In this document: in pieces, positions 22,170 to 32,446 of the stretch | Layout: every line of letters begins with the position of its first letter | How positions within the stretch are numbered: the stretch's first letter is position 1 | NCBI GenBank assembly: GCA_008330645.1 | Contig: VLTN01000001.1 | Location: forward strand, 992,001-1,056,000 | DNA: 64,000 bases | Source: Cafeteria roenbergensis | Lineage: Eukaryota > Sar > Bigyra > Bicosoecida > Cafeteriaceae | Direction of reading: 5' to 3' | Program-made: the position numbers and the translations under genes | Notes under the pieces: generated by a model | The model's input: only the letters and a program-made list of their open reading frames with translations | Told to the model about the DNA's origin: nothing | Database searches by the model: none

Positions 22170-25100
22170 TCAGCCGTCAGCTTGATCCACCATGTCCCGG
22201 ATCGCGCGCCAGGTTTGCTTCCGGTGCAGGCTGGCCCCGCGAAGGCGGCTGGTCTCGCGGCCTGCCACTCCGAGCATGACCACGCCCACATCGGGGCCAG
22301 CGGGCTGAGCAGCCACCCGCTGGGGAGCAGCAGCAGTTTCGGCAACGGCTTCGCCGGCCGCGGGTGCGGGCGGCGGCCCGCCCGCTCCTGGAAACGCAAA
22401 CTGCGCCGGAGCGCTCAACCGCGGTGTCTCTTCCGCCCCGGGCCCTGCTTGAGACCGTGGCGTCGGCCCAGCGGCCGCAGCCGGAGGGACTGCTGTTCCC
22501 TGCTGCACGGCTTGGGTACCGCCGCCGCCGCCGCCAGAGGCCGTGCCGGTGGCGGCCATTGCCATGGCCGGGCTCACTACCTGCGCCGATGGCCCGCCTT
22601 TAGGCATCGCCAACGGGTGGCTGTTGAACCTGTCGCCTGGGGCTTGACCAACAACATCGAACGCACGAGCGGAGGACGCGCCAGTTGCCTGGCTCGCCGT
22701 TCGCAGGTAGTGGTCCGCGTAGAACGACCCGTCAACGTCGGCATTTCGGAACGATCCAATTCCCATGAGGTCGTGGTCCGCCAGCTCGCTGGCCCTGCCG
22801 GCAGCGAAGCTGCCCAATGCGGCCGAGTCTCCTCCGTCACCCGCGCCCTCCCCCCCGCGGGACGAGATGAACGAGTCATCTGCGGACCCCCCCGTGTCCC
22901 TGTAGCCTCCAACGCCCGCCCTTGCCTGGCCGCTGTCTGCAAAGCGGAAGCTGCGGCCGTCCGCGCGTGATGCGGCGGGATGCGACGTCTCCCCCTGCTC
23001 ACCGGATGCGCCCGCTGGGGTCTCCGGCAGCGCCGACAGAGGCACCGCAATGGTCCCCGGCGAAGATTGATCGCCCGAGCTTGTCAGGGGTTGCCCAAGC
23101 GACGAGCCCGAGCTCCCGCCCGGGGTCCGCACGGAGGCGAGGGCTCTGCGCACGTTGGCATGGACATGCAGAGCTGGCCCTGGCTGCGACGAGGCGCCCG
23201 AAGAGGTGCCAGGCTGTCCCCGATGGCGCTCGTCGCTCAATCGAGTTGATCCCAGTCCCGAGCCGGCGAGCGGTCTCTCTGATCGGGATGTAGACCCGCC
23301 CTGCGGCTCGCCGGAGCTCCTTGCGTGCCGAGGCGTGGACGCTGGGTCAGACACTGCGCGATGGAGCTGGGCGGCAGCTGGCGGGTCCTGGTCTGAGGGC
23401 GAAGGCAGGTCCGCCCACTGGCCGTGGGCGGCCCGCTGGGCCAGCTGCCACGGAAGGCGAACCCCCTGGGGGGAGGATCCCGCGCGAGAGGACCTGTCTG
23501 TGGGCGTCTGGGACAGGCCACCCAGCAGCGGCGGCATCGGAAGCTCCTGCGGCGATGCTCTTGCCAGGCTTGGCACGGAGTGCGGCGCAACTCCTGCTGG
23601 GCCGCCGCCTCCTGCACCGTCCCGCCCCCCGCAGCCGCCTCCCGCTTGCGGTCCCCCGTCCATGACAGTGAAGCGCGATACGTGCAGTGCCGCCGTGGCC
23701 GGGGCCGTGACCGCCCGCCCGTTCGCCGCCATCGGGATGATCAGAGCCTCCGTGGGCGGAGGGTTGACAGCGTCCAAGTCGCTCTGCTGGGGGGAGATGC
23801 GCTCTTGCACGCAGCGGGTCCAGTACCTGTGGTTTTTGGCCAGCAAGGCGGGCGGGCCCGCGTCGTTCGCAAACTGGCACCAGAGCGAGACTACCGGCTT
23901 GGCAATGAGCTTGAGGAAGAACACCTGGCCGACGGGCATGCCCGACAGCTTGCTGCGGTCGCGCACGTTGGGCACGGTGGTGATGCCGGACGCGCGCTCG
24001 CGGTCGCCCTGCCGCATGAACTCCTCCTGCACACGGTAGCTCCACTTGAGATGAAGATGGGTGGGCTTCCACACGTGCCCGATGTCCGCGCACTTGAGCA
24101 GCACCTGGCGCGGCAAGAGGGCCCGCTCGCGCAGCGCCTCTTCGTCCTCCTCCGTCTGCGCGGACGAGGACGAGCCATCGTCGCCGTCTGGTGCGCCCTC
24201 TTGCCGGGAGCGCTCACTCCCCGGCTCCGAGCCGTACCCCTCGCCCCCGCTGTGCTCGGAGCCGTCCGCATGGCGCTGTCCCGAGGCGTTGGACCCGTCA
24301 TCGCCGTCATCGCCTCCGCCCTCCTGCTCTTCGTCCAGCATGGAGTCCCTTCCAGCCTTGCCGAGCAGCATTGCGACCTTGAACCGCTCTGTGATGCTGA
24401 TGCTGCGGGCCATGTCCGTGGCCAGCACAAGGTCGATGACGTCCCGCCGCAGGTCGGTCCAGTCGCCCGCCGACAGCGGGTGCGAGAAGTCCAGGGCCGG
24501 CACGCGCATGAGGTGGAAGGACGACGCCAGATGGTAGTTCTCCAGGGGGCTGCGGTCGTTGAAGTCGATGGCCAGCGGGTCCGAGTGCGTGATGAGGTAC
24601 GTGTTGTCCACGCCAGGGTGGCCGGCGTCATGGATGATGGCCGCAACCACGAGGGCGAGCAGCTCGATGCCCGTCATCTCCAGCGGCCGCTCGCCGCAGA
24701 AGCCGCGGAGAAGCCTGTAGCACGAGGCCAGCACATCCGCAGCGTGGGAAGAAAAGTGGTACGGGACAAGCGGGTCGTAGCTGCGCTCGATGGCGCGGAC
24801 AAAGAGCTGAAACCGCTGCCCGTCTGCCCCAGTGATCTCGCCCAATCGAAGCTTGCCAAATAGGTGGATCGACACGAACAGCAGGGGCTGCTGCTCGGTC
24901 AGCGAGGCAAGGACATCCACGTCAAAGCCAGGGTCCCCCATGGTGTTGAGGTGCTTGACGATGGCCGCGTGCTGCCGGGACGGGTCTCGCAGCGGCCGGG
25001 GGACCAGGGCCGAGCCGTTCGCTGCCTCTCGCGCCTGGCCTCCTCCTCTGGCGCGGGAGGCAGCGATGCCTGCCACTTGGGGCTCGGCCGGGGCGACTTC

Positions 25101-28100
25101 GGGAACGGCGTGCGACTCAGTCCCAGGCACAACCCTGGGGCGGGCAATCGTCGGAGCACGAGGCCCGCGCCGCTTGGCTGCGGCGCGAGAGTGCGGGACG
25201 GGCTTGGGCTGCTTGGACATATGCTTGCGCCGGGAAGCCGCGGCCTGCACGTCAGCCAGCGACTGCATGAGAGGCTGCGCGGCTGCCTTGCCTTGCGCCG
25301 CGCGCGCCTGTGCGGAGGGCATCGGCGACTGCCCGGCAGGCGACTGCGCCGACACGATGATGCGCACGGGGGGGTGGTCCCCGCCGGAGGTGCCCGGCGC
25401 ACTGCCGTCTTCATGGGCCGAGGACGACACAAGAGAGGAACCGCCGTCGTCCGCCCCCTCCATCGCCTCCGCGACCGCCAGGTCCGCGGCCGATGAGTCG
25501 GCGGCAGACTTGGGATCCGTAACGTCGCGATGCCCATCCCCAGACGAGGTGGAAGGCAACACCACTGGCGTGGCGATCTGCTTTCGCAGGGGTGACGGGG
25601 CGACGGGGGCCTTGGCGCCGCCGCCGGAGCAGTCTCCTCCGGCATCCGGTGGGATGGCGTCGGCGCTGTCAGCCGCGTGGAGCGAGCCGCTCGACGCAAA
25701 GCCCGGGGACTTGCGAAGCTGGCCGTCCGCATCGCGAGGCGTGGTCGAGCCGGAGGAGCCCTGAGCAACGTGGCTGAACGACCCGCCCTTTCCGGCTCCG
25801 AATACGTACATCGTGACACCCTCTGCGTCGGCCCGGGGACTCCCGCCCTCGGTGTCGCCTGCTCCGTCAGCGGGCAGAGAGGCAGGGTCCACCTGGCCGC
25901 CGGCCACGGGCAGCTCCGCAGAGGGCGAGTCGTCGGGGCCGCCGGCAGCGCTGAGCGGCAAGCTTGCAACGTCGGGGGGCGGCAACAGGCCGGAGCCGAG
26001 CGAGCTCCCTTCGCCTGGCGGCTTTCGGACCACCACCCTGAAGGATGGCTTGGTCGAACCCATCCCGTCGCGGCCAGCGCTGGCGCTCCAGGTGTTGGAG
26101 GTGCCGCTGTTTCCCGCGACGGAGCTGACCAACGGGCGGCCGCCTGAGGCGGGGAGGCCTCCGCGGGCCGCGCTCGACGCCGGGCCGGACTTGCTTGCGT
26201 CCGAATCGCTCACGGCCTGAAGAGACCCGTCTGCGCCGAACTCGAGGACGCTGAGTCCGGTCGGGCCGTCCGCTTCGTCCTCCTGCCCGTCGGCTGCAAA
26301 GCCGAACGCGTCTGGCTGCTGCTGCCCCGTCGCGGCGTGAGAGTCGGTGACGTCGACGCCGGTGCCAGGCGGCTCGCGCCAAGTCCCGCCGGCGCTCTGA
26401 GCCTCGGCGATGGCAGAGTCCGCCAGCGCGCCGACGGGCGACTGCTCCATGGAGTGGCGGGTGCTCGTCGCGCTCGAGTGCGAGCCCCGCAGCGCGCTGC
26501 CGGACGGGTGCACAGTGATCCCCACGCTGTGTCGCCGCATGGACCCGGCGGGCCTTCCCAGGTTCGACGGGGTGGACGACTGCGTGATCTGGGGAGACAG
26601 GCCGGCCGAGCTGAGCACCTGGCCCGGAAGCGGGGCCCGGGACGTCGCGCCTTGCCCCTTCAGGGACGGTGGCGTCGCAGCAGACGACGTGGACTGGCGC
26701 TGCCCGCCTGCCCCGTCGTACGAGCCGCGCCGCAGCAGCCTGTGCCCGCTGTCCGACGCGGTGTGCGGTCCTTGGTCCACCACACCCGAGCTCGCGCCCG
26801 CCGACGGGCCCTCCTGGGCGCCCACGCCTGTGATGGCGGGGTGCCCCGGCCCGGCCTGGGCGAAGGGCGCCTCCTGGTCGAGGCCCGAGCCCGCCCTGCC
26901 CCCTGCGCCCAGGCCGCCGCTCGGGTGGGCGCGCGGTGGCGCAGCAGCAGAAGTCGTGGCGGCGCGAGCGCCGGGCTCGCGGGCCCGCGCGCCCGATCGC
27001 AGCGCAAAGCCCTCCGCTGCACCGCCGTGGGCGACCGTGGGAGGCCGCGGGCTGCTTGCGTCCGACGAGGACATGGTGCCGGGCATCGGCGCTCCGCTGG
27101 CACGTCTGCCCGGCGTGCTTGCCCGGCGCCGGCCACTAGCGACGGTCGTGGCAACGGTGCCGTCGCTGCCCCGGTGCGGCTCCGTGGGCGGCGGGAGTTC
27201 CGAGATCCCGCTCCCTACGTGCGAGCCGCTTGGAGCAGAGTCGCGGTGGTCGCTCGCCGCTGCAGCAGCAACGGAGCTGTCGTTCGTCGGAAGAGCCACG
27301 CCCGCCCGAGCAGGCGACGCTGCGGAGCCGACCCTTGGCTTGTCCGGGCCGCGGCGCGGCGGCGGCCGGCGAGGCCCTCCGCCGGCCCTGCCGCCTCGCT
27401 TTCGCCTGCCGAGCCCGGCGGCGTTGCCGGAGTTGGCGGAGGCAGCGCGGCCGGCGTCCGACTGCCAAGGCGAGAGCACGGACACGATCCACTCCGCGGT
27501 CGCCTGGTCCAGCTTCACGCCGAACCCCTCCAGCATCGCGTCTTCGTCCGCGTCCGCGATGGCGACCGCGCCTGCGTCGTAGGGCTGATCAGGCGCCCCA
27601 ACGAAGGTCGTGGCCGCGCTGCCCCGTCGCGACGCCGCCGCGCTGACTGACGACGCGCCCCTGCCGCGATGCTGCTGGATGGACCCGCGACGGTGAACGG
27701 AGGAGCGGCGCCTCTCCTTGGTTTGCATCGCGTTGCGGAAGGACTTCTCCGCGGGGCCGAGATACCCCAGCGCGGCGTCGTCCATGGGAAGGGCGAGGTG
27801 CTGGCCGTCGCCCGTGGACGCGTACAGGGCTCCCGCGGGCGGCGAACCAAGCTTGCTGTCCATGCTGCCGAGCTGAGACATGCCAAGGTGCCCCGTGTGC
27901 CCGCTGCGCCGAGACGAGCGGCGGACGCCCGAGGCGCGGCGAGCTCCCGAAGCCCGGCGCCCCCCGGAGGCGCGCGTCCCGCCCGGCCCTGCCACAACGA
28001 GGTCGCCGGCATGCTTGCTGCTGCTGCCCCGCCGCTGGCGCCCGGAGTGCAGCTCCTGCTTGGAGCCGCTGCCCCGCCCGTCGCGTGCCTCCCCTCGCTC

Positions 28101-30335
28101 CCTGTCGCGGCGACCTGACCGGCTGGCCTTGGGCACCAGTTTGAGAATGTCCCGCCGAACGGAGTTGGACGCGAGGCCAAGGCTGTCGCCAACAATGGTC
28201 AGCACGTCGTGCAGGTGGCGGCGCAGGTGGGGCTCCTCCTTGGTGAGCCGCAGCAGCTGCTCCACAGCCAGCTGGAGCGGCCCGGGGAAGCGAGACGCGT
28301 CAAGCTTGGCAACCTTTTTCGCGTGGAACGCGCGGCGGAGCAGGCTGACCTCGTGGCGGTGGAGGTGCCGCTCACGCTCCACCAGGACGCGCTGCGCCAG
28401 AAGGTCGCGAAGGAACGACTCCACCCTGGAGAGAGCGACCGTAGCGAGCGCCGGCACGAAGACGGCAAAGAGTGTGGCGGCCGTGGCCGCCCCGGGCAGC
28501 GAGACGGTCACACTGAGGCCAGCGCCTGCGCCCGGCCGAGCTGCCGCGTCCAGCGCAAGCGAGGCGCCGGTTGCTACCGCCACCACAGCGCAATGCACAA
28601 CTCCGCCCAGCCTGGTCGGCAGGGCTGCGATCAGGGCCGCCGTGCACAGCGCCACATTCGGCACGAAGGCGAGGGGGCCGAAACCGCCGATCCAGGCGTA
28701 GTCGAGCAGCGTGACCACCATCTGCGGAAGACGGCGGGGAGGCATGCAAGGCAATCGCGGGTAGGGGAAGCCGGGGACGTAGCCGTGTGTGTGCGTGTCG
28801 GGGGGCGGGGCGGAGGGGGGCGGGTGGGGGCATGCAAAGCTGCGGGGCGTCACGCCAAGGAGGGTGCAACGGCCGCGCGAGTCGGCGCCCAGGCGCTTGC
28901 TCACCGACAGTGCGATGGAGGCGACGCGGATGGCGGCCGCGAGGTGAGGGTAGTGCCGCCTAGCGAGGCGATTCGCGCCTTGGTCCTGCTCCTCGCAGCC
29001 CACGCCCGGCTGGCTTCGCCTGCTCGCTCTCTCTGCGGCAGCCGCCAGGGAATTCAGCGCCTGCTCCTCGGCCTCGGGCGACACGCACAGGCTTCGGCAG
29101 CAGCGACAGCAGCCGACCCTGCACACCACGGCCGCAGAGCATGGGAGCCTCGCGCAGCAGGACCCACAACAGCAACGGCCGCGAGCCTGCCCCGCGTCAG
29201 CCGCGGGCGGCTCGTGCTCGCGCGGTTCAGCAAGCTGAGGCCGCACCGGGCCCGGCGCCAGCTGGAGCCCGTGAGACAGAGGCGCAGGCTTGGCCCCCGC
29301 AAATGTGATGGGAGGGGCGCCTCCAACACTGGGCCGGCCGCCTTGGGACCCTGGCACCACGCTCAGGCCCGGAACAGGCTGGCTGCTGTCCACCTCCGAC
29401 CCCGCGGCGGGGCGCCCGAGGCGCACCGAGGCCGAGGGGGCGATCGCGCCCGGCCTGGCCGCAGCGATGGGATCGGTCCTCGACCCGGGGCGAGCAACCT
29501 CCGACAGGGAGCGCTGCGTCATGGCAGGCTTGGACGACGAGGCTCCCTTCACCGCGCTGCGACTGCGCTGCTGCTCTCCCTCCTGCCGCTCGGCCCCCGG
29601 ACGGCCACGCTGAGCCGCACGAACGCTTCCACTCGCGGGAGCCACCTTGCTTCGCGGGACCGGCGTCTTGGCCCAGACGGCGATGTACTCGAGCTCCCCA
29701 GCAAAGGCGGAAACGCCGTCAGCGGCGAAGCCCCGGCCCAAGCAGGCCAGGGCGGCCATGCCCACGAGCACCGGGGCAATGCCCAAGCACGCCACAAACA
29801 GGGCGTTGGCCAGCTTGTCCATAGGGGGGCTGACGGGGAGGGGCTGGCCGCCGCCGGGAGGCTGGACGACGATTGACTCGCGGCCCGCCACGGCAAACAC
29901 GATGACCGCCACCTGAGCGACGCACAGCGCGGTGGCCACCCAGCCCCACGGGAGAATCTCCTGGAGGGTTCGCTCTCGCAGGGCAAGCCACGACTGCTCG
30001 AGCATCTCGTCCTCGAAGCGAGGAGCGCAGCACACCGTGCGGTTGTGAATCTGAAGCTCCCGCTTGGCAAGCAGCTGCTCGCGGTACGGGAGGAACCGCC
30101 ACGCCACAGGAGCGCGAGGAACCAGCTTCCCGCCGCTTTTGCCTACCGGGTGCCCGCCCTGCGCGGGCGCGCGGCCGGCCGGCTGCGACCGAGACTGACG
30201 CCTGCACTCCTGTCCGCCGAGAACCGGTGGGCTTGCGGCGCGATGCAAGTCGGGCTGTCCAGCGGGGCGAGGTCCCCCGTCCGACAGGCCGGCTTCATGC
30301 GGGTTGTCGTGAGCGCCGCGCGCAGGCGCCGGCAT
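22170..30335 (-). CDS. six-transmembrane cyclic nucleotide phosphodiesterase (PDEase I)
   Basis: Starts at the ATG at 30335; the true N-terminus could lie further in. It has two membrane helices, a Cys-rich loop (about 29050-29190) and four more helices. This 6TM layout is also seen in alveolate PDEs. A 183-nt in-frame, stop-free intron (28904-28722, GTGAGC to TTCCGCAG, phase 0) interrupts helix 3; removing it joins RVASIALS to MVVTLLDYAW and leaves about 2660 residues. The catalytic domain lies at about 23800-24900 (residues about 1750-2120). It has YHFSSHAADV, IIHDAGHPGVDN, DLVLATDMA and KCADIGHVWKP, giving the metal ligands (His, His, Asp, Asp). YHF replaces the usual YHN. It hydrolyses cAMP and/or cGMP; specificity cannot be told. 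An acidic insert of about 70 residues splits the catalytic domain before KCADIGH. Long disordered Ser/Gly/Pro regions flank it. It is divergent from OXNAD1. Confidence 0.92.
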   Translation of the reverse strand: MPAPARGAHDNPHEAGLSDGGPRPAGQPDLHRAASPPVLGGQECRRQSRSQPAGRAPAQGGHPVGKSGGKLVPRAPVAWRFLPYREQLLAKRELQIHNRTVCCAPRFEDEMLEQSWLALRERTLQEILPWGWVATALCVAQVAVIVFAVAGRESIVVQPPGGGQPLPVSPPMDKLANALFVACLGIAPVLVGMAALACLGRGFAADGVSAFAGELEYIAVWAKTPVPRSKVAPASGSVRAAQRGRPGAERQEGEQQRSRSAVKGASSSKPAMTQRSLSEVARPGSRTDPIAAARPGAIAPSASVRLGRPAAGSEVDSSQPVPGLSVVPGSQGGRPSVGGAPPITFAGAKPAPLSHGLQLAPGPVRPQLAEPREHEPPAADAGQARGRCCCGSCCARLPCSAAVVCRVGCCRCCRSLCVSPEAEEQALNSLAAAAERASRRSQPGVGCEEQDQGANRLARRHYPHLAAAIRVASIALSVSKRLGADSRGRCTLLGVTPRSFACPHPPPSAPPPDTHTHGYVPGFPYPRLPCMPPRRLPQMVVTLLDYAWIGGFGPLAFVPNVALCTAALIAALPTRLGGVVHCAVVAVATGASLALDAAARPGAGAGLSVTVSLPGAATAATLFAVFVPALATVALSRVESFLRDLLAQRVLVERERHLHRHEVSLLRRAFHAKKVAKLDASRFPGPLQLAVEQLLRLTKEEPHLRRHLHDVLTIVGDSLGLASNSVRRDILKLVPKASRSGRRDRERGEARDGRGSGSKQELHSGRQRRGSSSKHAGDLVVAGPGGTRASGGRRASGARRASGVRRSSRRSGHTGHLGMSQLGSMDSKLGSPPAGALYASTGDGQHLALPMDDAALGYLGPAEKSFRNAMQTKERRRSSVHRRGSIQQHRGRGASSVSAAASRRGSAATTFVGAPDQPYDAGAVAIADADEDAMLEGFGVKLDQATAEWIVSVLSPWQSDAGRAASANSGNAAGLGRRKRGGRAGGGPRRPPPRRGPDKPRVGSAASPARAGVALPTNDSSVAAAAASDHRDSAPSGSHVGSGISELPPPTEPHRGSDGTVATTVASGRRRASTPGRRASGAPMPGTMSSSDASSPRPPTVAHGGAAEGFALRSGARAREPGARAATTSAAAPPRAHPSGGLGAGGRAGSGLDQEAPFAQAGPGHPAITGVGAQEGPSAGASSGVVDQGPHTASDSGHRLLRRGSYDGAGGQRQSTSSAATPPSLKGQGATSRAPLPGQVLSSAGLSPQITQSSTPSNLGRPAGSMRRHSVGITVHPSGSALRGSHSSATSTRHSMEQSPVGALADSAIAEAQSAGGTWREPPGTGVDVTDSHAATGQQQPDAFGFAADGQEDEADGPTGLSVLEFGADGSLQAVSDSDASKSGPASSAARGGLPASGGRPLVSSVAGNSGTSNTWSASAGRDGMGSTKPSFRVVVRKPPGEGSSLGSGLLPPPDVASLPLSAAGGPDDSPSAELPVAGGQVDPASLPADGAGDTEGGSPRADAEGVTMYVFGAGKGGSFSHVAQGSSGSTTPRDADGQLRKSPGFASSGSLHAADSADAIPPDAGGDCSGGGAKAPVAPSPLRKQIATPVVLPSTSSGDGHRDVTDPKSAADSSAADLAVAEAMEGADDGGSSLVSSSAHEDGSAPGTSGGDHPPVRIIVSAQSPAGQSPMPSAQARAAQGKAAAQPLMQSLADVQAAASRRKHMSKQPKPVPHSRAAAKRRGPRAPTIARPRVVPGTESHAVPEVAPAEPQVAGIAASRARGGGQAREAANGSALVPRPLRDPSRQHAAIVKHLNTMGDPGFDVDVLASLTEQQPLLFVSIHLFGKLRLGEITGADGQRFQLFVRAIERSYDPLVPYHFSSHAADVLASCYRLLRGFCGERPLEMTGIELLALVVAAIIHDAGHPGVDNTYLITHSDPLAIDFNDRSPLENYHLASSFHLMRVPALDFSHPLSAGDWTDLRRDVIDLVLATDMARSISITERFKVAMLLGKAGRDSMLDEEQEGGGDDGDDGSNASGQRHADGSEHSGGEGYGSEPGSERSRQEGAPDGDDGSSSSAQTEEDEEALRERALLPRQVLLKCADIGHVWKPTHLHLKWSYRVQEEFMRQGDRERASGITTVPNVRDRSKLSGMPVGQVFFLKLIAKPVVSLWCQFANDAGPPALLAKNHRYWTRCVQERISPQQSDLDAVNPPPTEALIIPMAANGRAVTAPATAALHVSRFTVMDGGPQAGGGCGGRDGAGGGGPAGVAPHSVPSLARASPQELPMPPLLGGLSQTPTDRSSRAGSSPQGVRLPWQLAQRAAHGQWADLPSPSDQDPPAAAQLHRAVSDPASTPRHARSSGEPQGGSTSRSERPLAGSGLGSTRLSDERHRGQPGTSSGASSQPGPALHVHANVRRALASVRTPGGSSGSSLGQPLTSSGDQSSPGTIAVPLSALPETPAGASGEQGETSHPAASRADGRSFRFADSGQARAGVGGYRDTGGSADDSFISSRGGEGAGDGGDSAALGSFAAGRASELADHDLMGIGSFRNADVDGSFYADHYLRTASQATGASSARAFDVVGQAPGDRFNSHPLAMPKGGPSAQVVSPAMAMAATGTASGGGGGGTQAVQQGTAVPPAAAAGPTPRSQAGPGAEETPRLSAPAQFAFPGAGGPPPAPAAGEAVAETAAAPQRVAAQPAGPDVGVVMLGVAGRETSRLRGASLHRKQTWRAIRDMVDQADG

Positions 30336-30791
30336 CTAGCCAGGCGCGAGGTGGGCCCGCAGAAAGCCGCTGCGAGGGGGCCGTTTTTCAGCGGTCCTCT
30401 CTCCCTCGCTTGGTCGCTCGCCCCAACGACTTTCTGGCGCGGCGGCGGGTCCGAGCCCCGAGGACTGGGTGGCTTGGCAAGGGTTGTCGTCCCCACGGTG
30501 GCCAAGGACGCCCCAAGGAACGTTGGCAGCGGCACGTTGTGCTCGCGCTGGGGGCAATTATTGGGGGTGAGTCGAGCGGCGCTCGAGCTGACCCGGACTT
30601 GGTTGCAACTCAGCAGATTCGAAGCCACAAATCGCACCCCACTCGGCGCACACCCCGCCTTGTCGGAACCGAGCGCCGTCTCCAACGGCGACGCCGGAAA
30701 GGCCGAGCCCCACGCCTAGCCTTCTCGCCACCTCGCGGCAGGTGCCAGTCGCTTGCCTGCGGTTGCGGGCGGGCGGGCGCGCGCGGCGGCG
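30336..30791. other. divergent intergenic region, likely shared promoter
   Basis: 456 bp between the phosphodiesterase and OXNAD1 starts. It is somewhat less GC-rich than the genes around it (short A/T runs near 30380-30640). No TATA element or RNA gene was recognised. Confidence 0.5.
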
Positions 30792-32114
30792 ATGCTGGCG
30801 AGGCGCCTGTCGTCGCGCTTCGCCGCGGCGCGGCACTCCCGCCAGCTGGTCACTGCGCCAGGCTCCAAGCGGGCCGCGTTCACACCGCACCTGGAGCTGA
30901 CCAAGCACGCCGATCGTGATGTGAGCAGGGCGCGGCCTGGCCGTCGGCGCGCCTTAGGTGACGTCACGAAGCGACTCTGCGGAAAAGACCCTCTCCGCGG
31001 CGCCCGCCCCAGTCCAGCCCTCTTCCGCGCTCGGCCGTGCGCACGAAAGCAGCTTGTGGCGGGAGCGCTGGCGATGCTGGTATTGGTGCCGCATCGTGCC
31101 CCGCGCTCCGTCTTGCAGGTTCAATGGACTGCCAAAGTGATCCAGCGCTCGTCGCTGACACCGTCCGTCGTCGGCCTGCAGCTCGAGGTTCAGGAGCCTT
31201 GCCGCGACGACCCCGCGGTCCGTGCGCGCGGCAGCCTGCCGCAGCAGGCCTTCAGCTTCCGGTGCGGGCAGTGGGTGGACTTCTCCGTGCCCGGCCTGGA
31301 AGAGGTCGGCGGCTACAGCATCTGCTCCCCTCCCTCGCAGCTCCCCCTGCTTGAGCTGGCGGTTCGCCGCGCGGAGCGCCAGCCGGCACGCTGGGTGCGG
31401 GAGTCGGCGACCGCAGGGCAGGCAGTAGCCTTGCGCGTTGGCGGGAACGTTTGGCACTCCGTCGATCGCGACCCGCACCGCTCGAGCCGGTCTCTGGTGC
31501 TTATCGGGGGTGGGATCGGCATGTCGCCCCTCATGGCCACCCTGCGGGAGTGGGCAGCGTGGCGCCTGAGCCCCGACGGCGCCGCGGCCTCGTCAACTCT
31601 CACGCTGCTTCAGTCTGCCGCTTCGGAAGCTGAGCTTGTGTGGAGGGACGAAGTGACGGCTCTGCAAGCAGCTCTGCCAGATGGCGCCCTGGGCGTGCAC
31701 TACTCGGTCACGGCCGAGGCCGACGCGGACGAAGGGGTCGCGCGTGAGGCAGAGGCGGAGCTCGCGGCCAAGCAGGCCGCCGGGCCGGCCTCGTGGTTCG
31801 GCCCAGGCGGACTGCTCAGCTGCGGCTCCGTGCACCGGGCGAGGACGGGACCCGCTGCTCTCAGGCTCGCGGCGGCCCATGCAGGGGACCATGGTGGCGT
31901 GAGCGGCCGCGGTGGCGGCAGCAGCTTCGGCAACGCCGGCCCTAGCGGCGAGGAGGAGGCGCCGCCGCCTCTCGAGTCCGGCGAGCTGTTGCGGACCACG
32001 CCTGGGCCGCTGTGGTACCCATGCGGATCCCCCGGTATGCTCGCAGACGTGCTCGGCGTGCTGGGGAGAGAGGCTGGGGTGCCCGCGTCCCGCGTGCGGT
32101 TCGAGCGGTGGTAG
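30792..32114 (+). CDS. OXNAD1: OXNAD1-like NAD(P)H/FAD oxidoreductase, probably mitochondrial
   Basis: Starts at the ATG at 30792; the frame extends upstream only to a TTG at 30753. The first 30 residues (MLARRLSSRFAAARHSRQL) are Arg-rich and lack acids, as a mitochondrial presequence should be. A 198-nt phase-0 intron (30921-31118, GTGAGC to TCTTGCAG) is in frame and stop-free; removing it joins HADRD to VQWTAKVIQR and gives 374 residues. FAD-binding motifs are CGQWVDFSVPG and GGYSICSPP; NAD-binding motifs are IGGGIGMSPLM and the C-terminal YPCGSPGML. This is the ferredoxin-NADP reductase-like fold of OXNAD1 (312 residues in human), whose substrate is not well defined. A low-complexity insert of about 70 residues precedes the last strand. 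Confidence 0.87.
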   Translation: MLARRLSSRFAAARHSRQLVTAPGSKRAAFTPHLELTKHADRDVSRARPGRRRALGDVTKRLCGKDPLRGARPSPALFRARPCARKQLVAGALAMLVLVPHRAPRSVLQVQWTAKVIQRSSLTPSVVGLQLEVQEPCRDDPAVRARGSLPQQAFSFRCGQWVDFSVPGLEEVGGYSICSPPSQLPLLELAVRRAERQPARWVRESATAGQAVALRVGGNVWHSVDRDPHRSSRSLVLIGGGIGMSPLMATLREWAAWRLSPDGAAASSTLTLLQSAASEAELVWRDEVTALQAALPDGALGVHYSVTAEADADEGVAREAEAELAAKQAAGPASWFGPGGLLSCGSVHRARTGPAALRLAAAHAGDHGGVSGRGGGSSFGNAGPSGEEEAPPPLESGELLRTTPGPLWYPCGSPGMLADVLGVLGREAGVPASRVRFERW

Positions 32115-32446
32115 ACGGCGCCTCCGTGGCCGGGCGGAGCGGAGTGCGTCGAGGAGCCGCGCGGTGCACGCGAGTGCCTGTGTGAGTGTGTGCCTGCGTG
32201 TGTGTGGTGGGGGAGGGCGGGGGCGGGGGGCTGTGATGCAGCGCGGGCGCATGGTGTCGAGCTGCAACCTGCGGCGGGTGCGACGGGGTGCTTTGCGTGA
32301 CGCATGGGGTTTGCGCAGGCGCCGAACCTGGCTCGAGGCGAGGCAGTCGGCCAGCGCCACCAGCTGAATCCCACGCATCGGAGCCAGCGCCAGTCCTGTC
32401 ACCGGCAAGAGCGAGCCCGCGCCCACAGGTGCGCGACTGGTCACCG
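32115..32446. other. convergent intergenic region with GT-rich and G-rich tracts
   Basis: Between two 3' ends. It has a GT-rich stretch (about 32178-32208) running straight into four G-runs of 5, 3, 5 and 6 separated by single bases (32209-32230, plus strand), a textbook G-quadruplex motif. A role in transcription termination is conjecture. Confidence 0.6.
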
